Numbered from the stretch's first letter, positions 36,441 through 47,504 are shown. The stretch is DNA of 64,000 nt from Lawsonibacter sp. (GCA_022791995.1 JAAWAD010000043.1:1-64000), one strand, 5' to 3'. Notes: generated by a model not told the origin, from the sequence alone. Program-made: numbers and translations.

Positions 36441-38423
36441 TTGAACCGAAAGCTTGCCAAGCTGTTTCAGCCCAGCTTTCAGCTCTATTTTGTCTGTCTG
36501 ATTGTCTTTGCCTGTCTGTCCGCGCTGTACTCCTGGCCCCTGGCGGGGCTGGAGCTGGCAGTGGTGGCCTGCCTGGGGATGTACAACCGGGAGAATAACC
36601 GACGCCGGTACCGGGAAATCAACAAATATCTGGACAATGTGGCGGGCACTGTGGATGTAGCCACGAAGGACACCATGGCCAACGCCCCTCTGCCCATGCT
36701 GATTTTCCGGCCGGAGAGCGGGGACATCATCTGGACCAACGACCGGTTTCTTCAAATGGCTGGGGAACGGGAGCATCTGTTTGACACCAAGCTGACCAAC
36801 CTGATTCCCAACTTCGACGCCCGATGGCTGATGGAGGGCAAAAGCCAGAGCCCTGGAGAGGTCTCGTGCAGCGGCCGCAGCTTTCAGGTATTTGGCCACC
36901 TGGTGCGCACAGGCGGACGGGGGGGCGGCTTTCTGGCCACTACCTACTGGGTGGATGTCACAGACCTGTGCCAGACGCGGGACCGGTATCTGGCCTCCCG
37001 TCCGGTCGCGGCGGTGCTGTTGCTGGACAACTATGAGGATCTGATGAAAAACCTGACGGAGAATGAGCGCTCCAATCTGATGTCCGAGCTGGATTCCCGT
37101 CTGGATGCCTGGGTGGCTCACACCGGAGGGATGCTCCGGCGGTACCAGCGGGAGCGGTACCTGTTCCTTTTTGAGGAACAGTATCTCGCCGGCTTTATCG
37201 AGAAAAAATTCGATATCCTGGACTCCGTTCATCAGGTGGTCAACCCCAGCGGGATCAACGCCTCCTTGTCCATCGGCATCGGCAAGGACGGGGACTCCTA
37301 TGTGGAGCTGCTGAACTTTGCCAACCTGTCGGTGGATATGGCCCTGTCCCGAGGCGGGGACCAGGCGGTCATCCGCAACAAATTTACCTTTGAGTTTTAC
37401 GGCGGCCGCTCCAAGGAGACAGAGAAGCGCACAAAGGTGAAAAGCCGGGTCATGGCAAATGCGCTGGCCTCCCTCATCGCTGACTCCTCCCAGCTGTTTA
37501 TCATGGGGCATAAGGCCCCGGACAACGATGCGGTGGGAGCCGCTGCCGGGGTGGTGGCCCTGGCGCGCAAGCACGGAATCCCCGCCCATATCATCAAGGA
37601 GGCCGGCCCCTCCCCCGCCCAGGAGCTGATCGACAAGCTGTCCCAGCTCCCGGAGTACCGGGACTGTTTTCTTCCTGCCCAGGAGGCCCTGCTTCAGGCG
37701 GACACCCGGTCTCTGGCTGTGGTGGTGGACACCAATCGCCCGGAGCAGGTCCAGGCCCTGGAGCTGCTCCAGTCCTGCAACCGGGTGGCGGTCATTGACC
37801 ACCACCGCCGGGCAGCCACCTATATTGAGGGGGCGGCGCTGAATTACCACGAGCCCTACGCTTCCTCCGCCTCAGAGATGGTTACGGAGTTGCTCCAGTA
37901 CGTGATGGAGACAAATCAGCTCCTCCGGGTGGAGGCCGAGGCTCTCTTGGCCGGTATTGTGCTGGACACCAAGAACTTTACCACCCGTACAGGGGGTCGC
38001 ACATTTGAAGCGGCGGCCTTCCTGCGCCGGGCCGGGGCGGACACCGCCGAGGTGAAGAAGCTTTTCCAGAACAATTTGGAGAACACCATTGCCAAATACT
38101 CTATTATCCAGAACGCCAAGCTGTACCGGGAGAACATCGCCGTGGCGGTCTCCGCCCAGCCGGTGAGCCGGGTCACTGCCGCGCAGGCCTCCGACGAGCT
38201 GCTGAACATCATCGGCATCGACACCTCCTTCGTCATCGCCCCCGATGGGGAGCGGGTGAATATCTCCGGCCGCTCCATGGGCAGCATCAATGTCCAGGTT
38301 ATCCTGGAGCAGCTGGGGGGCGGAGGCAACGCCGCCGTGGCCGGGGGCCAGATTTCCGGCCAGTCGGTGGAGCAGGTGGCCGGCGATTTGGCAAGGGCCA
38401 TCGACCGGTATCTGGACGCTTGA
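36441..38423 (+). CDS. gdpP: GdpP-type c-di-AMP phosphodiesterase (TM-PAS-GGDEF-DHH/DHHA1)
   Basis: Two N-terminal TM, MGHKAPDNDAVGAAAG, VAVIDHHRR; TTG start; upstream of rplI-dnaB. Confidence 0.93.
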   Translation: MNRKLAKLFQPSFQLYFVCLIVFACLSALYSWPLAGLELAVVACLGMYNRENNRRRYREINKYLDNVAGTVDVATKDTMANAPLPMLIFRPESGDIIWTNDRFLQMAGEREHLFDTKLTNLIPNFDARWLMEGKSQSPGEVSCSGRSFQVFGHLVRTGGRGGGFLATTYWVDVTDLCQTRDRYLASRPVAAVLLLDNYEDLMKNLTENERSNLMSELDSRLDAWVAHTGGMLRRYQRERYLFLFEEQYLAGFIEKKFDILDSVHQVVNPSGINASLSIGIGKDGDSYVELLNFANLSVDMALSRGGDQAVIRNKFTFEFYGGRSKETEKRTKVKSRVMANALASLIADSSQLFIMGHKAPDNDAVGAAAGVVALARKHGIPAHIIKEAGPSPAQELIDKLSQLPEYRDCFLPAQEALLQADTRSLAVVVDTNRPEQVQALELLQSCNRVAVIDHHRRAATYIEGAALNYHEPYASSASEMVTELLQYVMETNQLLRVEAEALLAGIVLDTKNFTTRTGGRTFEAAAFLRRAGADTAEVKKLFQNNLENTIAKYSIIQNAKLYRENIAVAVSAQPVSRVTAAQASDELLNIIGIDTSFVIAPDGERVNISGRSMGSINVQVILEQLGGGGNAAVAGGQISGQSVEQVAGDLARAIDRYLDA

Positions 38424-38497
38424 CCCGAAATGCATCACCGAACACGAGGGTCAGCCCGACAAAACAGAGGAGCAATAAATAGAAAGGATTGATTGAA

Positions 38498-38944
38498 ATG
38501 AAGGTAATTTTACAGCAGGATGTGCGCGGCCAGGGCAAAAAGGGCCAGCTGGTGGAGGTCTCCGACGGGTATGCCCGGAACTTCCTTTTGCCCCGGAAGC
38601 TGGCGGTGCCCGCCACGGCGGAGAATGTGAACACCATGAAGCAGCAGGAGAAGGCCAAAAAGGCCCAGGAGGCCGCCGAGAAGGCGGAGGCCGAGGCCCT
38701 GTCCAAAAAGCTGGAGGGCCTGATGACGAAGATCCCCGCCAAGGCGGGGGAGGGAGGCCGCCTGTTTGGGGCGGTGACTGGAAAGGAAATTTCGGAGGCC
38801 CTGTCCGCCCAGCACGGGGTGGACATTCCCAAGACCAAGCTGGTGCTGGACGAGCCCATCAAGTCCTGCGGCAGCTATCAAATCAAGGCCAAACTGGGCT
38901 ATGAGGTGACTGGAACGGTGAACGTTCTGGTGGTGGAGGGGTAA
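38498..38944 (+). CDS. rplI: 50S ribosomal protein L9
   Basis: MKVILQQDVRGQGKKGQLVEVSDGYARNFLLPRKLA. Confidence 0.97.
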   Translation: MKVILQQDVRGQGKKGQLVEVSDGYARNFLLPRKLAVPATAENVNTMKQQEKAKKAQEAAEKAEAEALSKKLEGLMTKIPAKAGEGGRLFGAVTGKEISEALSAQHGVDIPKTKLVLDEPIKSCGSYQIKAKLGYEVTGTVNVLVVEG

Positions 38945-38980
38945 CATCCCTGCGCCAATGAACATAGAGAGGTGGTCCCA

Positions 38981-40330
38981 TTGCCAAATGAAGACGAGCT
39001 TCTGCTGCATCAGCTGCCCCACAGTGTAGAGGCGGAGCAGGCCATCCTGGGTGCCATGCTCAACTATCCCCGATGCATCCCGGAGGTCATCACCGGGCTG
39101 CGGCCTGAGGATTTTTACCTCCGGCAGAACCGTGAGATTTATGAGACCATTTACACCATGTTCAACTATGCCCAGGCGATTGATCCGGTGACTGTGCTGG
39201 AGGCGATGAAGCAGAGCGGGTACTATGACGAAAATCAGACCTACTCCTATTTCCTCCAGATCATGGACACGACCCCCACTGCTGCCAATGTGCCGGATTA
39301 CATTGCCATCCTGAAGGATAAGACCCTGCTGCGCCGGGTGGCGGAGGCCGCCGGCGATCTGACCGTCCTGATTCAGCAGGGGACGGAGACGGGGCAGGAT
39401 ATCCTGAGCTTGGCGGAGCAGCGCATCTATGACATTCGCCAGGGCCGGGCCGCCCGGGGACTGGTGCCCATTTCAGAGGTTTTGCTGGATGTCTATGACC
39501 GGCTGAACGAGCTGTCCGCCAGCGAGAGCGATATCTCGGGGATCTCCACCGGCCTGAGGGAACTGGATCGGGCCATCTCTGGTCTGAACAAGTCCGATTT
39601 GATCCTGCTGGCTGCTCGCCCCGGTATGGGAAAGACCTCCATGGCCTTGAATATCCTGCTGGACGCGGGAAAAAAGTCAAACAAGAATGTGGTCTTCTTC
39701 TCTCTGGAGATGAACCGGGAGCAGCTGGCTTTGCGCCTGATCTCCAGCGAGTGTTTTCTGGACAATAAAAAGCTGGTGACCGGTAAGCTGAGTGAGGACG
39801 ATTGGGATAAGGTGGCGGTGGCCACGGACTCGCTGAACCGGGCCAACATCTGGATTGACGACGACTCCTCCGTCACCGTCAACGACATCAGCGCCAAGTG
39901 CCGGCGGGTAGAAAATCTGGGGCTTATCATCATTGACTACCTCCAGCTGATGCAGGCCGCCGGGGACAAGTCCCGGGGGGAAAACCGGCAGCAGGTGGTC
40001 TCGGAAATTTCCCGCTCGCTGAAGATTATGGCAAAGGATCTGAATGTTCCCGTGCTGTGCCTGTCCCAGCTGTCCCGGGCGAACGAGCGCCGGGAGGACA
40101 AGCGCCCCATGCTCTCCGACCTGCGGGAGTCGGGGGCCATCGAGCAGGACGCGGACATTGTTCTCTTCCTCTATCGGGACGGCTATTACAATAAGGAGGC
40201 GGAGAACCCCAACCTGGCCGAGTGCATCATCGCCAAGAACCGCCATGGAGAGACCCGCACCGTGGAGCTCCAGTGGCTGCCCGATTTTACCACCTTCAGC
40301 GACATCGAGTGGAAACGGAGCGCTCCCTAG
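38981..40330 (+). CDS. dnaB: Replicative DNA helicase
   Basis: LPHSVEAEQAILGAMLNYP, LILLAARPGMGKTSMALNI, IIIDYLQLMQ; probable TTG start. Confidence 0.96.
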   Translation: MPNEDELLLHQLPHSVEAEQAILGAMLNYPRCIPEVITGLRPEDFYLRQNREIYETIYTMFNYAQAIDPVTVLEAMKQSGYYDENQTYSYFLQIMDTTPTAANVPDYIAILKDKTLLRRVAEAAGDLTVLIQQGTETGQDILSLAEQRIYDIRQGRAARGLVPISEVLLDVYDRLNELSASESDISGISTGLRELDRAISGLNKSDLILLAARPGMGKTSMALNILLDAGKKSNKNVVFFSLEMNREQLALRLISSECFLDNKKLVTGKLSEDDWDKVAVATDSLNRANIWIDDDSSVTVNDISAKCRRVENLGLIIIDYLQLMQAAGDKSRGENRQQVVSEISRSLKIMAKDLNVPVLCLSQLSRANERREDKRPMLSDLRESGAIEQDADIVLFLYRDGYYNKEAENPNLAECIIAKNRHGETRTVELQWLPDFTTFSDIEWKRSAP

Positions 40331-41047
40331 ATGGCACCCAAGGAAAAAAAGAAACCAGAGACCGAGGGGCAGGCCGGCCTTGTCCTGGCGCTCAGCCCCC
40401 TGTTCGCCGCCATGGGCTGTCTGGTCCTGATGCTGCTCAGCGGGGCGGTGCCCAGTCTGCTTCTGCTCCGCCCCACTCCGGCGGGAACCAGCGCCGCCCT
40501 GGCCCTGCTCCGGGCCTGCCGGACCGGCCATCTGGCGGCTGTGGCCCTGCGTGTGGCGAGTCCTGTGCTGTACCTGCTGAGCCTCGTATGGATCTTCCGC
40601 GTCATCCACAGGCGAGGCAGCCGGGAGACCCTCGCCGGGGCAATGGCCATTGCTTCCTCTGTGCTTCTGTTTTTCGCCGTGGTGGCGGTCACGACCCTGA
40701 AAGACGACCCGTTTACCCTCCAGGACCAGTTTAAGGAGGACATCCGGCAGCTGGAAGCCGGTTTAGAGGAGCGAAGCCAGCTGTTTCTCTACCCGGTGGG
40801 CGCCCCGGACAGTATGCCCGGTTTGGAGGACCGGGTCCTCACCCGGCGGCGGGCCATCGGCCCGGACACCGGGTGGCGGTGGTTCTCCCTGGCGTTTCCC
40901 GATGCGCTGGACTTTTCTCCAGAGCCGGAGGGCTTTTTTGACGAGACCAGGGACCCCCAGTGGAACCTGGAGCATGGACAGCTCTACGAGTTGGCCTATA
41001 CCTCAAATTTCCATCTGGTGGCCTCTGCCGCCCCTGTGGCGCGGTAG
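40331..41047 (+). CDS. Membrane protein of unknown function (paralogue A)
   Basis: TM-rich N-terminus; C-terminus FPDALDFSPEPEGFFDETRDPQWNLEHGQLYELAYTSNFHLVAS. Confidence 0.8.
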   Translation: MAPKEKKKPETEGQAGLVLALSPLFAAMGCLVLMLLSGAVPSLLLLRPTPAGTSAALALLRACRTGHLAAVALRVASPVLYLLSLVWIFRVIHRRGSRETLAGAMAIASSVLLFFAVVAVTTLKDDPFTLQDQFKEDIRQLEAGLEERSQLFLYPVGAPDSMPGLEDRVLTRRRAIGPDTGWRWFSLAFPDALDFSPEPEGFFDETRDPQWNLEHGQLYELAYTSNFHLVASAAPVAR

Positions 41048-41076
41048 GAGAAGGGCGGCAGACAGGAGGGATTTTT

Positions 41077-42084
41077 ATGTTTCCCACCAACCAGGAGCCA
41101 GGGCACAAGAGCACGGACCAGGGACCGAAGCGAAGCCCGGAGCACAGGCCCGAGACGTGGGAGCTGAACGCTATGCTGGCCGCCCGGCCCGCAATTTTGG
41201 ACGGGCGGCTTAACCTGAAGCGCCTCTGGCTGGCCGGTCCCCTCTTTGCCTCCGCAGGGGTCTCTATCGCTTCGCTGCTGCTCTTTTGCGGGGTGCTGTC
41301 GGCCCAGTTTACCGGTTGGGTCTGGCGCTCCGGGCAGGGGGAGCCCGCCCAGGCCCTGCTGACCGGTTATCTCCGGTGGTACTGGGCGCTGCTGGCGGTG
41401 TGTGGCGGGGGCATCCTGGTCAACGCCCTGCTGGCGGTCCTTCAGGTGGCCGGAGCTGTCCGGCACTGCCGGGCGGGAAGCCAGTGGAAGCGGCAGGCAC
41501 AGCGGGCGCTGCTGGAGCTGTTCCAGGACAAGGCGGAGGAGTTCCGCCAGGAGGACGAAATTCCCCTCTCCTCGGAGGAGCTCCAGCCCCTCCGGGAGAT
41601 CTTCCAGCAGGGAGAGGACCGCAGAAACGCCGGTTTCTTCCAGGGCGTCGGGGTTTTTCTGTGTCTGATGGCTGTGGCGGTTTTTGCCGCCTGTCTGGTC
41701 ACGGAGGACCTCATCGCCCTTCCCGGCCGGGCGCAGGCCGACCTGGAACAGATTGAGAGCGGTGAGCTGGAGCGTGTGGTGGTCTGGATCAGTCCCAAGT
41801 GCCGTCCCGCCCATCTGGCCGGTCCCTACGGCAGCAGACATCCGACCACCACCACCCGCTACGGCATCATCAGCGAGGAGACCGGCGGGGAGTGGGTGCG
41901 GGTCTATGTCCCGGATGACTTGGACTTTGCCCTGAACGCCGACCGGCTCTATGACGAAAACCGCTCCATCGCCTGGAACTGGGAGAACGCCCAGATGTAC
42001 GCTGTGGCCTATACCAGCCAGCTCCATCTGGTGGTTCACATCCAGCCGGAGTGGCCAAATGAAGCCACGATACAAAAGAGATAG
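41077..42084 (+). CDS. Membrane protein of unknown function (paralogue B)
   Basis: SD AGGAGGG; C-terminus VPDDLDFALNADRLYDENRSIAWNWENAQMYAVAYTSQLHLVVH, homologous to paralogue A. Confidence 0.8.
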   Translation: MFPTNQEPGHKSTDQGPKRSPEHRPETWELNAMLAARPAILDGRLNLKRLWLAGPLFASAGVSIASLLLFCGVLSAQFTGWVWRSGQGEPAQALLTGYLRWYWALLAVCGGGILVNALLAVLQVAGAVRHCRAGSQWKRQAQRALLELFQDKAEEFRQEDEIPLSSEELQPLREIFQQGEDRRNAGFFQGVGVFLCLMAVAVFAACLVTEDLIALPGRAQADLEQIESGELERVVVWISPKCRPAHLAGPYGSRHPTTTTRYGIISEETGGEWVRVYVPDDLDFALNADRLYDENRSIAWNWENAQMYAVAYTSQLHLVVHIQPEWPNEATIQKR

Positions 42085-42097
42085 AGGGGGGCCCGCT

Positions 42098-43495
42098 GTG
42101 CTGGAGGCAATGAACAAGCTGATTGACGAGCTGGAGCTGATCCCGCCTGGCTCCAGAATCCTGTGCGCCGTGTCCGGGGGGGCGGACTCCATCTGCCTGC
42201 TCCACGCCCTGTACCAGCTGCGGGCAAAGCGGGGCTTCCAGCTGGCCGCCGCCCACTATAACCACATGCTCCGGGGGGAGGAGTCGGACCGGGACGCCGC
42301 CTTTGTGCATCAGTTCCGAAACCTGTGCTGCCGGACGCAGCGCCTGCCGGACGGGAGCGAGCTGCGGGGGATTCCCCTGTACCTCTGCTCCAGGGATGTG
42401 GCGGTGGAGGCGAAGCGCCGGGGGACAGGCATTGAAGAGGCGGCCCGGGAACTGCGATACGCCTTTCTCCGGGAGGCGGCAGAGCTGTTCCGGGCGGACG
42501 CCATCGCCACTGCCCACACCGCGAACGACAACATTGAGACCATCTTGTTCCATCTGGCCCGGGGCTCCGGCCTGCGGGGGCTGGCGGGTATCCAGCCCAA
42601 GGGAAATGGCCTGATTCGCCCTCTTCTCACCACCACCAGGCAGGAGGTGGAGGACTATCTATCCTATTATGGTCTGCCCCACATGGAGGACAGCTCCAAC
42701 GCCGACGATACCTATGCCAGAAACCGCATTCGCCACCAGGTCATCCCCGTGCTGGAGGAGCTGTACCCCGGTTTTACCGCCCGGGCGGCGGACACCGCTG
42801 TTCTTCTGCGGGCGGATGAGGCCCTTCTGTCAGAGCAGGCCCAGACCATCGCCGCCCAGGCCTGGGCGGAACGGGAACGGCTGACCATCCCCGCTGCATG
42901 TATTGCCCAGGCCCCGCCTCCTCTGGCGGCCCGGGCGGTGCGGCTTCTGATTGGACGCCTGAGCGGAGGGGACCAGGACTGCGCCGCCCCCCATCTGGAG
43001 GCGGTGGTCCGGCTGTGCCAGGGAGACGACCCCTCCGCCCAGGCCAGCCTGCCCCGGGGGATTACGGTCCGGCGGGAGTATCAGAAGCTGGTCCTGCTCC
43101 GGGAGGAGCAAATACTCCCCCTGACAGCCACTTCTCTGGTGCTGCCCGGCGTGACCCGGGTGGGGGAGTGGGAGATCACGTGCACCGAGGAGGTCTGCGC
43201 CGAGCAGGCTCAGCGCCCCTTTGATTTTTGCCTGTCTCAGGCGCTGGTCCCCGCCCTCACGGCTCGGAGCCGGCAGAGGGGGGACCGGCTGACTCTGTCC
43301 CGCCGCCCTGAAAAGACACTGAAAAAATGGTTCATTGAGGAAAAAATTCCCCGGGTCCGCCGGGACTGTCTGCCTGTGCTGGACTGCGGCGGCAGGGTGG
43401 TGGCGGTGGCTGGACTGGGCGCCAGCACCCTCTTCTCCCCGAAACCAGGAGAGCCGGCGTGGCACATCACCCTGCGCTCCGCCAGCAAGACTTAG
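42098..43495 (+). CDS. tilS: tRNA(Ile)-lysidine synthase
   Basis: ILCAVSGGADSICLLHAL PP-loop, AAAHYNHMLRGEESDRD, IATAHTANDNIETIL; next to hpt-ftsH. Confidence 0.95.
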   Translation: MLEAMNKLIDELELIPPGSRILCAVSGGADSICLLHALYQLRAKRGFQLAAAHYNHMLRGEESDRDAAFVHQFRNLCCRTQRLPDGSELRGIPLYLCSRDVAVEAKRRGTGIEEAARELRYAFLREAAELFRADAIATAHTANDNIETILFHLARGSGLRGLAGIQPKGNGLIRPLLTTTRQEVEDYLSYYGLPHMEDSSNADDTYARNRIRHQVIPVLEELYPGFTARAADTAVLLRADEALLSEQAQTIAAQAWAERERLTIPAACIAQAPPPLAARAVRLLIGRLSGGDQDCAAPHLEAVVRLCQGDDPSAQASLPRGITVRREYQKLVLLREEQILPLTATSLVLPGVTRVGEWEITCTEEVCAEQAQRPFDFCLSQALVPALTARSRQRGDRLTLSRRPEKTLKKWFIEEKIPRVRRDCLPVLDCGGRVVAVAGLGASTLFSPKPGEPAWHITLRSASKT

Positions 43496-43553
43496 AGACG
43501 CGGCGGGATTCATACATTGAAATCGACAGCATCTGGAAAGGAAGAAATGTTCC

Positions 43554-44096
43554 ATGTTAGAGAATGATATTCAGGAGATTCTGTTTTCTGAAGAGCAGCT
43601 GAAGACCCGTGTCAACGAAATTGCCCGGCAGATTGAGTCAGACTATGCCGGAAAGGAAATCATGCTGATTAGCGTCCTGCGGGGCTCCTTCATCTTTATG
43701 GCCGACCTGTGCCGGGCCATTAAGCTGCCCTGTACGCTGGATTTTATGGCAGTTTCCTCCTATGGCAAGGGCACCTCCTCCACCGGCCAGGTCCAGATTA
43801 CAAAGGACCTGACTGAGGATATTACAGGTCGCCATGTCGTGGTGGTGGAGGACATTTTGGACAGCGGAAACACCCTGAGTTATCTGCTGAAGATTTTGCA
43901 GCACCGGCACCCCGCTTCCGTGCGGCTGTGTACGCTGCTGGACAAGCCGGAGCGCCGGACCAAGCCGGTGGAGCTGCATTATGCCGGCTTTACCATCCCG
44001 GACGCCTTTGTGGTGGGCTATGGCCTGGATTATGCTGAGCGGTACCGCAATCTGCCCTATATTGGGATTCTGAAGCCAGAGGTTTACGGAGGATAG
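43554..44096 (+). CDS. hpt: Hypoxanthine phosphoribosyltransferase
   Basis: LISVLRGSFIFMADLCRAI, HVVVVEDILDSGNTLSYLLKIL. Confidence 0.96.
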   Translation: MLENDIQEILFSEEQLKTRVNEIARQIESDYAGKEIMLISVLRGSFIFMADLCRAIKLPCTLDFMAVSSYGKGTSSTGQVQITKDLTEDITGRHVVVVEDILDSGNTLSYLLKILQHRHPASVRLCTLLDKPERRTKPVELHYAGFTIPDAFVVGYGLDYAERYRNLPYIGILKPEVYGG

Positions 44097-44186
44097 TGCG
44101 GGGAACCGCCCCGTGCCGCCCCCTTAGTGCTTCCTGTAAGGCGAGGCGGTACAAAGATTACCCCCTACACGAAAGGAATCATGCTT

Positions 44187-46076
44187 ATGAGACGCTTCAC
44201 CCCCCGGGACCTGGTCCTCTATATGCTGCTGTTTGGAATGATTGTATTCACCTTTTCGACTCTCTGGCAGATGGACCAGGAGGGCGCCCCCATCTACAGC
44301 GAGATCCGTACCTGTTTCCTCCAGGAGCGGGTGCAGTATTTCACGCTGGAGAATAAGACCCTGACCTTAACGCTTCGGGGGCAGGAGGAGGGGAATCCGT
44401 CCACTGTGACCTATCACCTGGCAGACCCCTACTACTTCTACCACGATATGCGGGAGCTTGTCGATCAGCAGCTGCGATCCGGGGTGCTGCTGGGCTATGA
44501 CTATCCCCCGGGGATGGAGAGCTCCTGGTGGTATGTCATGCTGCCCTATCTGGTGGCGGTAGTGGTGCTGGGCCTGTTCTGGTACCTGCTCTACCGCCAA
44601 CGCAGCGCCGCCGCAGGAAACGGCGGCGGGGGGCCAGGCCCCGCCCGGTTTGGCCACGCCCGCACCCGTACTCTGGCCGACCAGGGGAAAAAGGTGACCT
44701 TTGGGGATGTGGCCGGGGCGGAGGAGGAGAAGGAGGAGCTCCAGGAGATTGTGGAGTTTCTCCGGGACCCCCAGAAGTTTACCTCTCTGGGCGCCCGTAT
44801 TCCCAAGGGAGTGCTGCTGGTGGGCCCTCCGGGTACCGGCAAGACCCTGATTGCCAAGGCAGTCGCGGGGGAGGCAGGGGTCCACTTCCTGTCCATCTCC
44901 GGCTCTGACTTTGTAGAGCTGTATGTGGGTGTGGGCGCCAGCCGGGTCCGGGACCTCTTCGATCAGGCCAAAAAGGACGCCCCGGCCATCGTTTTTATCG
45001 ACGAGATTGACGCGGTGGGCCGTCAACGGGGCACCGGCCTGGGGGGTGGCCACGATGAGCGAGAGCAGACGCTGAACCAGCTGCTGGTGGAAATGGATGG
45101 CTTCGGCTCCAACGAGGGGGTCATCGTCCTGGCTGCTACCAACCGGCAGGATATCCTGGATCCTGCCCTTCTGCGCCCCGGCCGGTTTGACCGGCAGATC
45201 TACGTGGGCCTGCCCGATATCAAGGGCCGGGAGGACATCCTGCGGGTCCACTCCAAGAAGAAGCCCCTGGCCGAGGACGTATCCCTCCGGGACATTGCCC
45301 GGGCCACTGCCGGCTTTACCGGGGCTGACCTGGAAAATCTGCTGAACGAGGCCGCTCTGCTGGCCGCTCGGGAGGACAAGCGCTTTATTTCCATGTCTGA
45401 CCTCCACGACGCTATGCTGAAGGTGGTTGCTGGGCCAGAGAAGAAGAGCCGGGTGGTCACCGAGCACGCCCGCAGGCTCACCGCCTACCACGAGGCAGGT
45501 CATGCCGTGGTAATTCACGAGCTGAAAACCCAGGATCCGGTCCACCAAATTACCATTATTCCCCGAGGGCTGGCCGGTGGTATGACCATCTCCCTGCCCA
45601 GCGAGGATAAGGCGTACCTTTCCCGGCGGGAGCTGGAGGAGCGCATTGCGGTCTGCCTGGGAGGGCGTGCTGCAGAGCAGCTGGTGCTGGGGGATATCTC
45701 CACCGGGGCCTCCAGTGACATCCAGAGGGCGTCTCAGACCGCCCGCTCCATGGTTACCAAGTACGGTATGAGTGAAAAGCTGGGTACCATCGCCTATGGT
45801 AACGAGAGCGACGAGATCTTTATCGGACGCTCCATGGCCCAGGCTCGCACCTACTCCGAGGAGGTGGCCGGCCAGATTGACCAGGAGGTCAAAGCTATCA
45901 TCGACCGAGCGCTTCGCCGCTGCGGAGAAATTCTGACCCTCCGCCGCCAGGAGCTGGAGATCACCGCCCGGTACCTGCTGGAGCACGAGACAATGGATGA
46001 GGATACCTTCGCCAAGGTCTTTGAGGACCCGGAGGCGGAGGAGTTTACCGCATATCAGGACAGCCCTGGGGAATAA
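44187..46076 (+). CDS. ftsH: ATP-dependent zinc metalloprotease FtsH
   Basis: [47 protein letters not shown]. Confidence 0.97.
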   Translation: MRRFTPRDLVLYMLLFGMIVFTFSTLWQMDQEGAPIYSEIRTCFLQERVQYFTLENKTLTLTLRGQEEGNPSTVTYHLADPYYFYHDMRELVDQQLRSGVLLGYDYPPGMESSWWYVMLPYLVAVVVLGLFWYLLYRQRSAAAGNGGGGPGPARFGHARTRTLADQGKKVTFGDVAGAEEEKEELQEIVEFLRDPQKFTSLGARIPKGVLLVGPPGTGKTLIAKAVAGEAGVHFLSISGSDFVELYVGVGASRVRDLFDQAKKDAPAIVFIDEIDAVGRQRGTGLGGGHDEREQTLNQLLVEMDGFGSNEGVIVLAATNRQDILDPALLRPGRFDRQIYVGLPDIKGREDILRVHSKKKPLAEDVSLRDIARATAGFTGADLENLLNEAALLAAREDKRFISMSDLHDAMLKVVAGPEKKSRVVTEHARRLTAYHEAGHAVVIHELKTQDPVHQITIIPRGLAGGMTISLPSEDKAYLSRRELEERIAVCLGGRAAEQLVLGDISTGASSDIQRASQTARSMVTKYGMSEKLGTIAYGNESDEIFIGRSMAQARTYSEEVAGQIDQEVKAIIDRALRRCGEILTLRRQELEITARYLLEHETMDEDTFAKVFEDPEAEEFTAYQDSPGE

Positions 46077-46134
46077 AGTAGGTCAGGCGGGGCAGTGCTC
46101 CGCCTGGCCTTTTATCATTCCGAAAGGAGAACCT

Positions 46135-47343
46135 ATGTTAGAAGTACAGGGGAAATATAACACCGCGAAAATCTTTACAGATGTGGTGGACGAGGCCTCC
46201 ATTGCTCAGGTGATTGCTCTGTGCAGCCAGGAGTTTGCCGCTGGCAGCCGCATCCGCCTGATGCCTGACGTCCACGCCGGGGCCGGCTGTACGGTGGGCA
46301 CTACCATGACTATCACAGACAAGGTCGTGCCCAATCTGGTGGGAGTGGACATCGGCTGTGGAATGGAAACGGTGCGTATCCGGGAGGACCATCTGGAGCT
46401 GCAAAGGCTGGATAAGCTGATCCGGGAAAGGATTCCCTCTGGATTTGCCATCCGGCGGGAGGCCCACCGCTACTGGGAGAAAATCGACCTGTGCCAGCTC
46501 TGCTGTGCCAAGAATCTGGACCTGATTCGGGCAGAGAAGAGTATCGGTACCCTGGGGGGCGGCAACCACTTTATTGAGGTGGACCAGGATGAGGAGGGGC
46601 AGCTCTATGTGGTTGTCCACTCAGGCAGCCGCCATCTGGGGCTGGAGGTGGCCCACTACTACCAGGAGGAGGGGTACAAGGTACTCAACCGCACAGACGA
46701 TGCCTCTCTGGAACAGCTGATCGCGCAGATGAAGGCGGAGGGACGACAGAAGGAAATCCAAAAGGAGCTCAAGCGGCTGAAAAATCAGAAGCAGACCGCC
46801 ATTCCCCGACCGCTGGCCTATGTCTCTGGAACGCTGTTTGACCAGTACATCCACGATATGAAGCTGGTGCAGCAGTTTGCGGCCCTGAACCGCCAGGCCA
46901 TGATGGACGAGATCCTCAAGGGGATGAAGGTCCATGCGGAGGAGCAGTTTACCACCATCCACAACTATATCGACACCGACACCATGATTCTGCGGAAGGG
47001 AGCGGTCTCCGCTCAGGCGGGAGAGAGGCTGCTGATCCCGATCAACATGCGGGATGGAAGCCTGCTGTGCGTAGGAAAGGGCAATGAGGACTGGAACTTT
47101 TCCGCTCCCCACGGGGCTGGCCGTCTCATGAGCCGGGCCCAGGCCAAGCAGACCTTTACTGTGTCCGAGTTCAAAAAGCAGATGGCGGGTATTTACACTA
47201 CCTCAGTCGGACGGGACACCCTGGACGAGTGTCCCATGGCTTACAAGGGAATGGAGGACATCCTGGCCAACATCGGCCCCACCGCCCAGGTGGAGAAAAT
47301 CATCCGCCCCATTTATAACTTCAAGGCCGGAGAGGAAGAATAA
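46135..47343 (+). CDS. rtcB: RtcB family RNA ligase
   Basis: LMPDVHAGAGCTVGTTM, VGVDIGCGMETV, LGGGNHFIEVDQDEEGQLYVVVHSGSRHLG. Confidence 0.94.
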   Translation: MLEVQGKYNTAKIFTDVVDEASIAQVIALCSQEFAAGSRIRLMPDVHAGAGCTVGTTMTITDKVVPNLVGVDIGCGMETVRIREDHLELQRLDKLIRERIPSGFAIRREAHRYWEKIDLCQLCCAKNLDLIRAEKSIGTLGGGNHFIEVDQDEEGQLYVVVHSGSRHLGLEVAHYYQEEGYKVLNRTDDASLEQLIAQMKAEGRQKEIQKELKRLKNQKQTAIPRPLAYVSGTLFDQYIHDMKLVQQFAALNRQAMMDEILKGMKVHAEEQFTTIHNYIDTDTMILRKGAVSAQAGERLLIPINMRDGSLLCVGKGNEDWNFSAPHGAGRLMSRAQAKQTFTVSEFKKQMAGIYTTSVGRDTLDECPMAYKGMEDILANIGPTAQVEKIIRPIYNFKAGEEE

Positions 47344-47504
47344 GAACCTGTATTCATAACCGAAAATACCGGATGGGCGAGGAATTTTGTTCGCCCTGCA
47401 AGGCAAAAAATCACAGGAATACTGGGTATATTTCAAGATTTTTAACGCCGCAGGGTGGCAAGAGGGCTGTCCAGACGGTGGTTTGAGGTTGTGAATACAG
47501 GTTC
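47344..47504. mobile_element. MITE-like non-autonomous element
   Basis: 18-bp terminal inverted repeats GAACCTGTATTCATAACC / GGTTGTGAATACAGGTTC (17/18), flanked by TAA direct repeats (47341-47343, 47505-47507); no ORF. Confidence 0.75.

Noticed and set aside
36363-37850. 495-aa minus-strand ORF
   Set aside because: Antisense to gdpP; shadow ORF
44367-45986. 539-aa minus-strand ORF
   Set aside because: Antisense to ftsH; shadow ORF
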